Of a stretch of DNA of 64,000 nucleotides, positions 46,685 to 58,496 are shown piece by piece; the stretch's first letter is position 1; every line of letters starts with the position of its first letter. Under the pieces are notes generated by a model. The model was not told where the DNA came from. It did no database searches and saw only the letters and a list, made by a program, of their open reading frames with translations. The position numbers and the translations under genes are program-made. The stretch is from NCBI RefSeq assembly GCF_018812025.1, contig NC_063049.1, forward strand, positions 17,611,258-17,675,257. Direction: 5' to 3'. Origin of the DNA: Megalobrama amblycephala. Lineage: Eukaryota > Chordata > Actinopteri > Cypriniformes > Xenocyprididae.

Positions 46685-47087
46685 TGTCACAATCAGAAGA
46701 GGACAGACGAGGTAAGTGATAATAAACAGTTCTTTATTTGCAGGTAAACGTGAGCAGAGAAGGAACACAACAGGTAGGGATGTTAGAAGCAGGATAGTTT
46801 GACTTTAGACTTTCTGATGCAGGTGGCGTGGTGGTGAAGCAGGCAGACAAACAGGGAACAGGATGACGAAGACAAGGATCAGGATCAGGATCAGGATGTA
46901 AGCACTCAGGTGAGTATGTGTGAGTCTGTAGTCAGGTGACAAGACCAGACACTGAAGTGAAGGGAGTGGTCACTTATAAAGGGTGACTTGATGATAGTGA
47001 ACAGGTGATCAGAATTCCAGGGATACTGAACGAGTGGGCGGATCTGGTGCTGATAGCTGGGTAGATGGTGTTGATGACTCCGTGACA
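46685..47087 (-). mobile_element. Solo LTR with 5-bp TSD
   Basis: A 403-base unit with LTR-type ends: on the minus strand it opens TGTCACGGAGTC and closes GATTGTGACA. It is flanked by identical gttcc at 46680-46684 and 47088-47092. In the minus orientation a TATA-like TTTATAAG (46980-46973) precedes an AATAAA signal (46738-46733), as in U3-R-U5. A 6-base AGGATC repeat (46875-46897) lies inside. No internal retrotransposon genes remain, so it arose by LTR-LTR recombination. Confidence 0.88.
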
Positions 47088-47092
47088 GTTCC

Positions 47093-48494
47093 ATTGTACC
47101 ATGACTTTTTGTAATTTTTTGGTTCCTTCAAGTCCTTAAAGTAGTCCTGTCAGCGTTGTGCATAGCACAATGTTGCTGAATTCGTATTTACATGCTGCAT
47201 TTGCAGTTAATTGATATATATTGATTGACAGTAGATATGCTTCAATACAAGCCTGTTGGGTTGGAGGTTCCAATGAGCAACAGATTCATATTAGCTGTCT
47301 AACGCCAAGATTTAGCTTTGTTGAGTCTGTTTGTGCTGGCGTACTGAGGAGAGGAGCAGTCTTTTGTAATGTTACCTTCAGGCTGGTAAGCCTGTCTTAA
47401 CCCTGCCATGGAATGAGACGCTATGAATAGACTCATCAGTGCTGGAGGCAAGATTGGGAGATAGAGTGAGGCCCGGTCTGGAGGAGACTCATTGGAAAGG
47501 GTTGTTGATCTCTTGTTATGCAGAGGAGGTTTATATGAAATATGTGTTTGTTAGGAATGAAATGTAGAGGGGTTTGCCTAATGGAAAGAGATGTCATTAG
47601 AGGATAGCTTGTTGATTCAGTGGCTTGGGTATGCCAGATTTATGGATGAAGTCAGAAAGATGAGATGATTAGGAAGAAGAAACAACAACCCAGTATGGCT
47701 TCCCTGTAAGCTTACTCTCTGCACTTACAATTTCAAAGACAATACACTCTTTGTAATATGAAATGTAAAACACTATAAAAAGTAGAAACCCGCTATTGAT
47801 AACTTAAACAACTATTTATACGCGATTAAACCGATTTATCCAGGGCAAAACTACTTTTGAAATGCACCCTGCAAAGTCTCAGCTCTGCACAACTACAAGT
47901 ACAAGGTGGTAGTGTTTTTGATAAAAAAATAAACCATTGTTCCTTCAAGATAAAAGTTGATTTGTGTAAAATATGGCTTCCTTCTTCTAAGGTTTTCTAA
48001 GGTTTTAGCATGAGAAGAATAAAGAAGGGTAAAAGAAAAGTAAATTAGATCAGACAAACACAGGACTCTCTTTTCCTACTGAGTCTATGAAACAACCTAG
48101 TGAAGAATGCTGAATTAAGGACAACCATCTGACTTAAATTTCCTGCCCTTCCAAACAGTTCAGTGTGATGTGGTTACCTTACACAGCCTCTCCTCAAATG
48201 ACATCTTCCTTGAAATCATACACAAACATCTACTTTTGACTAATTCGCTCTACTACCTTGGTTATATTGCTCCATACGATTGAATTCACTATTCTCTACA
48301 TTAGTCCACTAATATAGTTTACTTGATGGAGTGATTGAAAACAAGTGAGCAAATTCGAACACCGAGTGTGCTGGAAGGGCTGCCACTTTTGCATAGGTAT
48401 GCTTGCTGTTTAATAATTATTTGAAACGTGGCTGCTCCAATAGTAAGATGAAAAGATTTATCTTGAACTCTGTTATGGAAACTATGCTTGAACC
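47093..48494. other. Unique DNA, nothing recognised
   Basis: No repeat ends or supported exons seen. Confidence 0.45.
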
Positions 48495-48498
48495 TTAA

Positions 48499-49174
48499 AG
48501 GTCCCGTTCTTCGTGATCCCATGTTTCAAACTTTAGTTAGTGTGTAATGTTGTTGTTAGAGTATAAATAAAATCTGTAAAATTTTAAAGCTCAAAGTTCA
48601 ATGCCAAGCGAGATATTTTATTTAACAGAAGTCGCCTACATCGAATGGCCAGTTTGGACTACATCCCTCTACTTCCTTCTTTAATGACGTCACTAAAACA
48701 GTTTTTTGACTAACCTCCGCCCACAGGAATACACAAGAGTTGCGTTTGTAGAGTGTGTTTGTCGCCATGTCGTCAAAACGCTGTTATTTTCATCCCGCAG
48801 TCCAATCACCGGGTCTGATTCCGGCTCAAATTGATAGTGTTATTGTAAACATGTCTTTAATTTTACCCTGAGCGCATGCATCTCCACGTTATGGTAAGAG
48901 GCGTGACCTTTCCGGGCAAGGAGCGCTAAGCTGCTGTCGAATCACAACACAGGAACCGCTGGCACAGTCAGAACTCGTTACGTATTTCTGAAGGAGGGAC
49001 TTCATAGAACAAGGAAGTCATCAGCCCGTTTTTATGACAGTGGAAACAGCGGTATACAGATAAGTAAATTATGTGAAAAATACTGTGTTTTTTTACATGC
49101 GAAACATGAACACATGTTATATTGCACACTATAAACACAATCAAAGCTTCAAAAAACCACGAAAAACGGGACCT
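48499..49174. mobile_element. TTAA element of the aggtcccgtt family, complete
   Basis: TTAA at 48495-48498 and 49175-49178; ends aggtcccgttcttcgtg and, inverted, aggtcccgtttttcgtgg. 676 bases, no coding frame. Kolobok-like termini. Confidence 0.9.
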
Positions 49175-49552
49175 TTAATTAAACAATTTAATAATCAACT
49201 AAAAAGAAATTGATACATGTATGACACACTGTAACCACATTGGACAGGCAGTTTGGAAAATGGATGGATGATTCATCTGTGGGCGGCATCTTCAAGGTCA
49301 GATGCGGGAATCTATTCAGTGCGTGACTCTCACATTGCATAATGGGTATTCTCTAGCTGCTGAGCGTACATCAGTTGTACACTCATTATTGTGGTGCACT
49401 GTGGGATTGAATGAGTTCACTCGATAATGTCCACATATTTCTATGTCAAGTGGGTGCTAGTGAGTTGTGGAACTTCATTCACTGTCTGTGCTGCAGAAGA
49501 AAACATGACTAGCCCCACTCTGGACCCAGAGTCCAGCCAGCCATCAACAATA

Positions 49553-49983
49553 GCCGCTTTTCCACTGTCGGGCCAGTGCGAGCCAAGGCTAACAGTGTGC
49601 CGGGCTGGGCCTATGGCCGCAGACCTTAGGCACCGAGGCCAAAATCAAGTTGCGTTTCCACTGTCGGTCCGCTAGCTCTGCAGCGCTGATCTAAAAACCG
49701 CCCTTAAACACACCTCCCTTGATCAAACGTCACACAACCCAACCCATTTCAGCGTGTAGACTATCACCTGACTACGATTAGCTCCGCCTTTCACCTCGAC
49801 CACGCCTCAAGCCCCAGCTGGCCCGCTTTGGACCAAGGTTTTCGGCGGGTCGAAAAACCCGTGCCTTTGGCACCGAGGAAGCACCGAAGAGGCACGATCA
49901 AGCCCCGGAAGTGACAGTGGAAACGCGACCGGCCCTGGCATGCACTAGCACGCCCGCCTTTGGCCCGGCAGTGGAAACGCAGC
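49553..49983. mobile_element. GC-rich TIR element with TA flanks
   Basis: Ends gccgcttttccactgtcggg and, inverted, gctgcgtttccactgccggg, with TA on both sides (49551-49552, 49984-49985). GC-rich and unlike its AT-rich surroundings. Internal copies of the terminus (tttccactgtcggtccg near 49656) suggest an older rearrangement. Confidence 0.75.
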
Positions 49984-49985
49984 TA

Positions 49986-51712
49986 ATGTGCCATGCGAGG
50001 CCAATAGCCTTGGACCTCAGGCACCGAGGCCAAAATCAAGTTGCATTTCCGCTGTCGGGCCAGTAGCCCCGCAGCGCTACCCTAAAACCTGCCCTTAACA
50101 CGCCTCCACAGAACAATGTCACATGACCTCACTATTTCACCAGCTGACTGAAAACAAGCTAGATTGCAAACTGAACATGACAGATGCAAATGTTTGGTCT
50201 TTAAGATTCTTTTGACCAATGTTTTACAATAAAAAAAAAATGTTACAGTGACAGTAATTTATTAATTTGTGTCAGAAGTGCACTGGTATTTACCATTTCA
50301 TACAAAAAAGAGAACACATACAGCACACTCTTAAAAATACTGGGTTAAAAACAACCCAAGTTGGGTTGAAAATGGACAAACCCAGCGATTGGGTTGTTTT
50401 AACCCAGCGGTTGGGTTAAATGTTTGCCCAACCTGCTGGGTAGTTTTATTTAAACCAACTAAAAATTGCTATATGGCTAGCTTAAAATGAACCCAAAATA
50501 GTTGGGAAATCAAAAACCAGATGCAATTAGAGGCAACAATAATAGACAAAAGGTGAATGTTTATTAATAAGCTTTAATATTTTATTAATATAAATTTAAT
50601 AGTTTAATAGTTTATTAATATAAATGTATTAATAAGCAATTTAATAAATGTGTATTGTTTAATAATTATTCATTGAACATTAATAAATGTTCATTTCCAA
50701 CATACTTTGGGTTAATTTTAATTAAGCAATACAGTAATTTTTAAACAATAGTTGAGTTAAATAAAACTACCCAGCAGGTTGGGCAAACATTTAACCCTAC
50801 CGCTGTTTTAAAACAACCCAATTGCTGGGTTTGTCCATTTTCAACCCAACTTGGGTTGTTTTTAACCCAGCATTTTTTAGAGTGTACCTATTCATTTTCA
50901 CCTGCTTCCATTTATTTACGATCACAGGAATACACAAAACAACTCCATTAAGGCTTTTAAAACAAAAGGCTTACACATTTAGAAAAATATTGAAAAAATA
51001 TCATATGTTTACGTAAATTATGTGATGATTGTGACCTGAGGAGGTTTGGGCGATCTCTCCCATCTCAATACAGTACACTGTTATCTTTTCAGCAAGAGCA
51101 ACGGAGGGAGCTCATGAGAAGAAAACAGGAGTTATGAGTTATACGAGTTAGCCAGAGTGTGTGACAGATATGCGGATGCATTAGTCCGGTATCAACAAAG
51201 GCACAGGGAAGAGACAGATAAAACATTAAACCAAATAAATGATTATGAACATATATGACTTGTCCACGTTCCTCAAGCAGTCTGTGGTATTTTCCATAAA
51301 TGTGTGTATTTATTATCGCAGTGATTAGCATAAGTATATTTCTGCCTCATACTGTGATCAGAATATCCATCGCATCGCAAGGAAGTTATTTCAAACACTT
51401 GCTGGTGTCTAAAAGCGAGTATTGAGATGATTTTTTTTTTAAAGTCTTAATTGTTTAAGTTAGCTGGTAGCCTGGGAAATGAGCAGCGGTGTTGACCATT
51501 TGCTGACTCAGGTAAACTCCACCTCTGTTCATGGTCACTCCTTAAGCCCCAGTTGGCCCGTTTTGGACCAAGGTATTCAGCGGGCCAATAAACCCTGGCT
51601 GCTGGCCTGAGGAAGCCCTGACGAGGCCCGATCAAGCCCCTGGAAGTGGAAACGCGACTGGCCCTGGCATGCACTAGCATGCTTGCCTTTGGCCCGACAG
51701 TGGAAACCCAGC
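49986..51712. mobile_element. Second, interrupted copy of the GC-rich element
   Basis: The left part repeats ggcaccgaggccaaaatcaa and a terminus-like ttccgctgtcgggcc. The right part, from about 51540, repeats ggccctggcatgcactagca and closes cccgacagtggaaacccagc. An acactct MITE (50325-50885) and unrelated DNA separate them; whether the two parts were one insertion is uncertain. Confidence 0.5.
50325..50885. mobile_element. acactctaaaa MITE, copy 2 (longest)
   Basis: Ends acactcttaaaaatactggg and, inverted, acactctaaaaaatgctggg, with mirrored gttggg arms. Confidence 0.85.
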
Positions 51713-52250
51713 TCTAAGTCTCCTTCATCACATCCTTTCAATAAATTCAAATCACTGATGGTCCCACTTAGCCTCCCTCTCCTGCCTCCTTTGGTTCCTC
51801 CCCTGTTTACTCCATTCTGTTGCGTGGATCCACCTCAGGTCTTCCGATCTCCAGCTCCATCTTGGTAAGTGGATCCCCTGGCTGCCCCCTCAGACTGCCA
51901 AACCCGTAACTCCACTTCAGCCCGTCTTCCTTACGACTCCACTGGGCTCCCTCATCCCTCCCGCTCCAGCAGGCTCCTTTATCCCTCCGGCTCCACCTTG
52001 GTCAGTCGTCGCTCTGCCTACACCACGGATTTCCAGGCCTTCAGCTGCATCTCATCCATCCACCCCTTCGCTTAGTTGGGCTTCTCTTTCCTTCTGGCTT
52101 CGCCTTGGTTCTTGGCCCCACCGGCTGCTCCTCAGATCTCCGGCACCCAGGCACCACCTCGGCCATTTGTCACTGTGGCTTCGCCTTGGCCTCCAGGACC
52201 TCTGGTGTCGCCCGGTCTCATATAAACATATTAATCAGTTTTTCAGCCAC
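51713..52250. repeat. Proline/leucine-coding-like GC-rich repeat
   Basis: Imperfect repetition of ctccaccttggt-, ggcttcgccttgg- and ctgctcctcagat-type phrases gives open but low-complexity frames. Likely a decayed dispersed repeat rather than a gene. Confidence 0.4.
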
Positions 52251-53527
52251 AGAGAAAGATAACATGGGGCGCAGTGCAATGTTTCTGAGATGAAAAACTG
52301 TATTCTAGACATAAGAATCAAATGGTAAATTTGTATCAAATATCACACCCAGATTTTTCAATTTTGTTTGAAATTCCAGAGCAGAGCCATTCACATTTAC
52401 GGTTAAAGAACTAGCTTATCTGAAAAGGTGAATGTTAAACATTAATGCCAGGGAATATAACCACTCTGCATATGAAACACAAGCTGGATGGCTGGTAATA
52501 GCTTAAGCTTTGAGATGACAGATGTGTAGGGTCTTTGCTGTCATTAGTCCATCTGTTGCTGTGATGATGAGATGACTTCCCAAACTCCACACTTGCATCC
52601 TATTGAATATCATCCGCAATCATTTTTTTTTTCTACAAGAGAGGGAGTCCCCAGCTGATACATCTTATATTTTATCAGTATTAAATATCAAAGCTACTAA
52701 TAAATCAACTCAACAGGGTGTCTGACAAATCAGACGTATAGATTTCTAAAATAATGTACAGTAGCAGAGCTGGAAGGGATCCAAAGTTCCATGGATCAGG
52801 ATCACTCCATAACCGAAAGAGAAAGATAAGGAGGGGGATGGGGTGGGGGTAGGAGGTGGAGGGGGTGCATGATTAGAAAGCAGATAGGTGAAGAGTGAGA
52901 GATGGAAAGGTGCAGAAAATAGCTCCACAATATTCTCAGAAACCAAACAGAGGGTCTGTTATCAGGACTCATGGAAAACATCCTCAACACAATCCCCTAA
53001 AGTGACAGAGAGGGAGAGAGGGACAGAGGGCAAGATTTAGGATGAAAGTGTATGGTATTAAGTGGAATTAGAGATATTTCTTGAAAGAACACTTTCCATT
53101 GAATATATAGAGTGGGCCCAAAAAGCCACACTTAAATAAGTATAAATTGTATTGTAAGTGGAATCGGCAAACAAATAATGCTGTTTTTGCATTTGCATTT
53201 GCAGCTAACCAACTGCATCTAGTATGCTAATTCAATGGAATGTGTGAAGTCAGTTCTCCATAAGTTCAGAGTAACCACAGATGTAGTTCATCACATTACT
53301 TAGAAACACGGCCCACTAATGACTGCCAACCAAAATTCCAAATACTTAATTTTAAAATATATATTGTTTTGAAATTATACATTTCAAACAATTTATTTTT
53401 AATATTTTTTTTGTTTACTCAAATTGTAATTTTTCATGTTTTTGTTTGTTTGTTTGTTTGTTTGAAATGATGTTTTATTGTGAAGTTTAATTGAGAAGTG
53501 ATTGTGCTGATCATACATTTTTGTAAA
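52251..53527. other. Unique DNA with G-rich and TTTG tracts
   Basis: Includes the G-rich tract at 52833-52865 and a (TTTG)n run at 53439-53464. No exon support. Confidence 0.45.
52833..52865 (+). other. Potential G-quadruplex tract
   Basis: Four G runs of four or five (52833-37, 52840-43, 52845-49, 52861-65) with extra GG pairs between. It meets the usual four-run pattern, with one long loop. Confidence 0.55.
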
Positions 53528-54374
53528 AGGGACGGTTCACCCAAAACTAAAAATTCTGTCATCATACTCACCCTCATGACATTCCATAAGATTTTTTTTT
53601 CTTCTGTGGAACATAAATTGTTTAATTACTAGAGTTGCTAAAATCCATGGTAATGGATTTGACAATGTTGATATGTTTGGTCTTGGCAGAATAGATCAGC
53701 TACACGACACGCTGCTGTGAGCAAGTAAGACATGCTGCTGCTATACAATATAGCTACATGAATTACCCATACAGATCTATACAAGTGGAGTGCACTGCAA
53801 CTGCTACAGCAAATACTGACTAAGTATTTAAAGGCTGGGCAGCGAACTCATTGACTACTGATACAGCAGGAACCAATCAGCTGTGCCCTACAGAGAAGAT
53901 GTGATTGCAGACCTATCAGCCTGTGCCATCTAGAGTTTCATGACAGAACTTTGTATTTTATTATTACTATTATTATTTCATAATATTTTATTATTATTAT
54001 TATTATTATTATTATGATTATTATTTTTCATAAGAAACTCAATTAGGTTAATAATATTTATTAAAACATTTACCAAACGTTAACATGAACTGAGGAAAAC
54101 TGAGAGCTTAAATACACAAGAAAATATCATTAATGAGACAAGGAACAGGTGAGGAATAATCAGAAACCCTGACATCTATAATGATGAACTAGAACACAGG
54201 CAAGACAGTGACAACCAGGAATTAAACATGACATGACTGTGACATAGTGTCCAAATACTTTTTGGGGCTACTGTATATACAGTATATGTGTAGTTGTATC
54301 CTGACTACTCTACTGAAAGTACATCTTGCATTCTTTTTGAATTTCATAATAATAATAAAACATGCACTTAAGTT

Positions 54375-54470
54375 GGCATGAACTCCACAAGATCCATTAA
54401 GTCCTAATATGATTTAAGAATGTCCCAAAGAGCGTCTTGTGCTTCATTGTAAGCAAAAAAGGAGGGAAAA
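54375..54470. repeat. Short dispersed repeat shared with 63658-63755
   Basis: Both copies run ccacaag, tgattt(a/g)agaatg, ccaaagagc, tgcttca, gaagca-like in the same order. Confidence 0.65.
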
Positions 54471-54537
54471 AAGTCCTTGTACAAATGAGGTTAAATGTCA
54501 AGTTTCACAAATTTGTTTGCATTTGATAAGAGACCAG

Positions 54538-54970
54538 GGTAACACTTTAGCATAGGGAACACATATTCACTATTAACTATGACTTTCCCCTCAATAAACT
54601 CCTAATTTACTGCTTATTAATAGTTCTACATCCTTTAATAGGATTAAGGGATGTAAAATATGGTCATGCTGAATAATGTGCTTTATAAGTAGTAATAAAC
54701 CACCAATATGCAGGCTAATAAAGGTAAAGGTAGTTGTTGTAGTGGTTAGCCTGCACATTGGCTGTTTATAAAGCACATATTAATGCCTTATTAAGAATGA
54801 CCATATTCTACATCCTTTTATCCTACTCAATACCTGAACTTAACCAGTACAACAACTACCTTTACTATAAGGCATTAATATGTGCTTTATAAGTAGTAAT
54901 AAACAGCCAGTATTCAGGCTAATAAGCAGCTAGTTAAAAGTGATAACTATTCCCCATACTGAAGTGTTAC
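54538..54970. mobile_element. TIR MITE with 9-bp flanking duplication
   Basis: Ends ggtaacactttagcatag and, inverted, gtaacacttcagtatgg. Flanked by identical agagaccag at 54529-54537 and 54971-54979. Internally palindromic; gcattaatatgtgctttata occurs in both orientations. Confidence 0.85.
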
Positions 54971-55630
54971 AGAGACCAGATTTAAGTCAAATGGTTTAAA
55001 AATACATTCCACAAGCACTTACTTTTAAATGGGCTTTAAACATGTGAATAAACCTTTCATCAGACTTCTTTTAAAATCTGATTTAAAGAATCATAACCGA
55101 AGGCGGTTACACTTAATTTCAATGGTCCACTTTGGCGCAACTTTAGCAAATGCTACTATGGGTCATATTTCATGCATTAAAATGAAAGTGTCCCATTGTC
55201 GATAGGGGCTCAACTTTAGTAAACGCTACTTTAGGTTGTATTTCAGGGAAGTGACAATCGACCTATATGGGCATATTGTTTGGAGGACATGTTGGTTACG
55301 CAGCATGTTTGATCTTCCAGAAAATGTTCTGTTTGTTCGCTGATCAATGTTTATATGTGAATAATGAATATCTGTTCATTATATAAAGCGATTGGGTCTC
55401 TTCAGAAAATTTAGACTAGACTGCTCAAATCATATGGATTAGTTTTACGATCTTTTAATGAACTTTTAATGAAGCGTCAAAGTGGTAGTTGCATACCTGT
55501 CTATAAAGCTCTCAGATTTCATCAAAAAGATCTTCGTTTGCATTCTGAAGATGAACAAAAATCTTACGGGTTTGGAACGACATGACGGTGAGTAATTAAT
55601 AACAGAAGTTTAATTTTTTGGGTTGCCTTT

Positions 55631-56258
55631 AAAGGCAACTAAAACACATAAGAATGTGCTTTGTCATATGAAAACAGTTTCACTAACAATAGCAGAAAAA
55701 AAGAGCTAGTGCAAGAGAGGAGGTCTGTAAACATACCCCAATATGTTTGTTTGCTCTGGCTCCCTTCTCTCTCACAAATGCTTGAGGGGAAGAAATGAAG
55801 TGAGGGAATAACAGGCATGAAGAGCAGTCGCTTTTTACATCCTAAATCATAAACTAAATTCAGTTTATTGTACTAAGCAAAACACATTTTTGTGAAGTCT
55901 ATGCTTAAAGAAATTGACAACAGAGTAAGAAAATTACATTTAATTCAAGATATATTAACTGAAAATGAGTCTTAATATCATCATACAATTTTGCTTTTCA
56001 ACCATGCTTCAGGGATAGATTTTTTTTTTTTTTTTAATATTATGGAAAACAAGACAAAATATCAATTAGTTATGCATATTTTTAATAGAATTATATATTT
56101 TTAAATGTATTTCAACATGAATGTTATTATCAAAAAATAAAATGAGGCCTTAAAAGGACACAGGACTGAAGAAGTAAGAGGGAACGTATATGTGTGTGTG
56201 ACTGCATACAGAGATGGGTTTTATCTTCTGTAGTGGTGCTTTCGGAGTCGCTGTGTTG
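55631..56258. other. Unique DNA upstream of the 56.3-kb promoter candidate
   Basis: T17-type tract near 56020; nothing else recognised. Confidence 0.4.
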
Positions 56259-56420
56259 TATTTATAGCTCTTCTTGATAGAAAAAGCCTGCCTAAACCCC
56301 ACCACTCCAATTAGTCACCCCATAGGTGGAGTAATTTAATAGAACATACAGCCCCAGCCGAGAGACACCAAGCTCAGTCTGGCCAGACTCTTCACACAGA
56401 CAGACAGCTTTTCTCTTGAG
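56259..56420 (+). promoter_or_regulatory. Candidate TATA/MEF2-type promoter and untranslated exon
   Basis: TATTTATAG at 56259-56267 matches a MEF2 site at nine of ten positions and could also be a TATA box. A second AT box, taatttaata, lies at 56332-56341. About 80 bases later cttttctcttgag meets GTAAGAGC, a strong splice donor (exon end 56420). This plan of AT box, short untranslated exon and donor is common in muscle genes. No coding exon was found downstream in the window. Confidence 0.35.
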
Positions 56421-56504
56421 GTAAGAGCCACAGACGCTTGTGTCTATGCATGAGATTACTAACACCAAACCTCACTGCTACTCTCCATCACTTTATTCCA
56501 TTTA

Positions 56505-56850
56505 CTTTTTAACACTTTATTGTTAAATGATCCATTAGACATTCTACCAACTATACGTACATTTGCAACAATGTCAATGTCACAACGTACAATGTCAACT
56601 AACTCTCATTAGAGTATTAGTAAACTGTCTGCTTAATGTCTGCTAACACCTTATTTTGATGGTCCCCCTACAGACATTCTACTGACTATAAGTAACTTTG
56701 CAACTACATGTCAACTTATTCTACTTACCTAAACCCTAACACTTAACCCAAACCTAACTAATACTCTAATGAGAGTTAGTTAATATGTAGTTGACAAGTT
56801 ACGTATAGTGAATGTCTAATGTGGGCCATTGAAATAAAGTGTAACCCAAA
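56505..56850. mobile_element. acactttat-type TIR MITE, copy 1
   Basis: Left aacactttattgttaaatg, right attgaaataaagtgtaac, with internal gacattctac and taactctcattagagtatta motifs shared with 58955-59314. Confidence 0.65.
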
Positions 56851-56984
56851 TAATATAATATATGTCTCTATGTCTGCGCTCATGTCTTATTCTTTATGAT
56901 TTTTGTAACTGTTAAGTGAATATGTTGCTCCTCTAGACTAAAATATGCATTATTTCTAAAATGCACAGGACACTTTATTTTAAG

Positions 56985-57135
56985 GTGTCTTTGTTACAGT
57001 GTAATTATACATAAGGTAATGAGTAATATTACTGAGCTACATGTATTTACTATAGGGTTAGGTTTAGGGTTAGATGCATATAATTTTGCATAATATATAA
57101 TTACATTTAACAAGCATTGTAAAGTGTTACCTTTC
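56985..57135. mobile_element. Short acactttat MITE with telomere-like motif
   Basis: From gacactttattttaaggtgt to taaagtgttacc. Includes gggttaggtttagggttag at 57055-57073. Confidence 0.55.
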
Positions 57136-57139
57136 TCGT

Positions 57140-57500
57140 ATGCTTACCAAGGCTGCATTTATTTGATTAAAAATACAGTAAAAGCAGTAATATTGTGAAA
57201 TATTATTACGGTTCAAAACATCTGTTTTCAGTATGAATATATTTTAAAATGTAATTTATTCATGTGATTGCAAAGCTAAATTTCAGCAGCCATTACTCCA
57301 GTCTTTAGTGTCACATAATTGAAAACAGTTGAGCTGCTTAATATTTTTGTTTTAAGACGAACAGAAAGTTCAAAAGAACACCATTTATTTAAAATATACA
57401 TTTTTTGTAATGTTATAAATGTCTTTACTGTCCATTTTCATCAATTTAATGCATCCTTGATTGATAAAAGTATTATTTTCTTCCAAAAAAATAAAAGCAA
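57140..57500. mobile_element. Tc1-like MITE arm
   Basis: Carries gctgcatttatttgattaaa, atgtaatttattcatgtg and gaacagaaagttcaaaagaa in family order. It abuts the preceding MITE. Confidence 0.7.
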
Positions 57501-58172
57501 AATAAAATAATAATAATATGCATGTACTCACCACAATTTTTTTAAAAATCTACTATCAAACGTCTGTAACAGTTAAGAATTCGTCTCACAGTGGCTTGGT
57601 GTTGTGTTAACAGGTTACCATAGCTATTGTATATGACACCCTATAAAGTCTATGACAGCTATAAGTCCCTCTTAAAGCATTTATAGAGAAGATAAAAGGC
57701 ATTTATAGAGTCATGATGGGTGGTCAGAATCTTTCCATGGATATGGATAGTGCTGGAGCAGGAATGGGGGTGTGAAGGTTGTGAGTGTGGAACGTGAACA
57801 CAAGGTCTAAGTCTCAGTAGGGTTAGTCTTCCATCCACCTGTCTGCAATCTCTTTTTAGTGTTGTCTGAAAGCATTCCATCTATCTTTCAGACCTCCGCT
57901 ATACTTTTAATTAGCATTGCGTGTGATATGTTTGTATGATGGCACTTGGAAATGTCTCCAAACACAGCTGAGGATTATAAAAAGAAAGATTAGACAAATA
58001 CCAAATCATGCCCAAGAGAGGAGACCTTGTTAGAGGAGATCAGTTTCAAGTGTGCTGGTGACAACATTTCAAAAAACAAAAGCTTATTAGCTTAAAAGAG
58101 GGTTTTATGATATATCAAGAATGACTCAGTTGACATACAGGATGACTTAGACATTTATAAGCTTTAACATAC
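57501..58172. other. Unique DNA, nothing recognised
   Basis: A short direct repeat gcatttatagag occurs twice near 57680 and 57700. Confidence 0.4.
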
Positions 58173-58176
58173 TTAA

Positions 58177-58496
58177 AGGGATAGTTCAACCCAAAAATGA
58201 AAATTCTGTCATCATTTACTCCCCCTCAAGTTGTTCCAAACCTGCATACGTTTCTTTGTTCTGCTGTACACAAATGAATATATTTGGAAGAATGTTTGTA
58301 ACCAAGCAGATCTCGCTCCCATTAACTACTATTGTGTTTTTTTCCCATATGGTGGGCGAGATCTGTTTGGTTACAAACATTCTTCTAAATATCTTCCTTT
58401 GCGTACAGCAGAACAAAGAAATTCTCATACAGGTTTGGAACAACTTGAGGGGGAGTAAATGATGACAGAATTTTCATTTTTGGGTGAACTATCCCT
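58177..58496. mobile_element. Complete Angel-like palindromic MITE
   Basis: 320 bases, almost fully self-complementary, with TTAA (58173-58176) on the left and TCAA on the right. Ends agggatagttcaacccaaaa and its near-inverse. Because it is a palindrome, both strands show similar open frames of about 75 codons; these are not genes. Confidence 0.92.

Larger units (their letters stand above)
53528..55630. mobile_element. Angel-like arms around a 2-kb interior
   Basis: Left arm: gggacggttcacccaaaac and attctgtcatcatactcacc. Right arm near 55560-55620: acgacatgacggtgagtaat. The interior holds a TIR MITE (54538-54970) and ATT-rich microsatellite (about 53980-54030). The arms may belong to one invaded element or two separate copies. 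Confidence 0.45.

Noticed and set aside
52746..52990. Proline-rich minus-strand frames
   Set aside because: They are the complement of the G-rich tract; no coding signature.
57055..57073. Interstitial telomere-like sequence gggttaggtttagggttag
   Set aside because: Too short and part of a dispersed MITE; related TTAAACC-type runs at 36.1 and 63.45 kb are likewise inside repeats.
58216..58462. Paired plus and minus frames of about 75 codons
   Set aside because: Produced by the palindromic Angel-like MITE.
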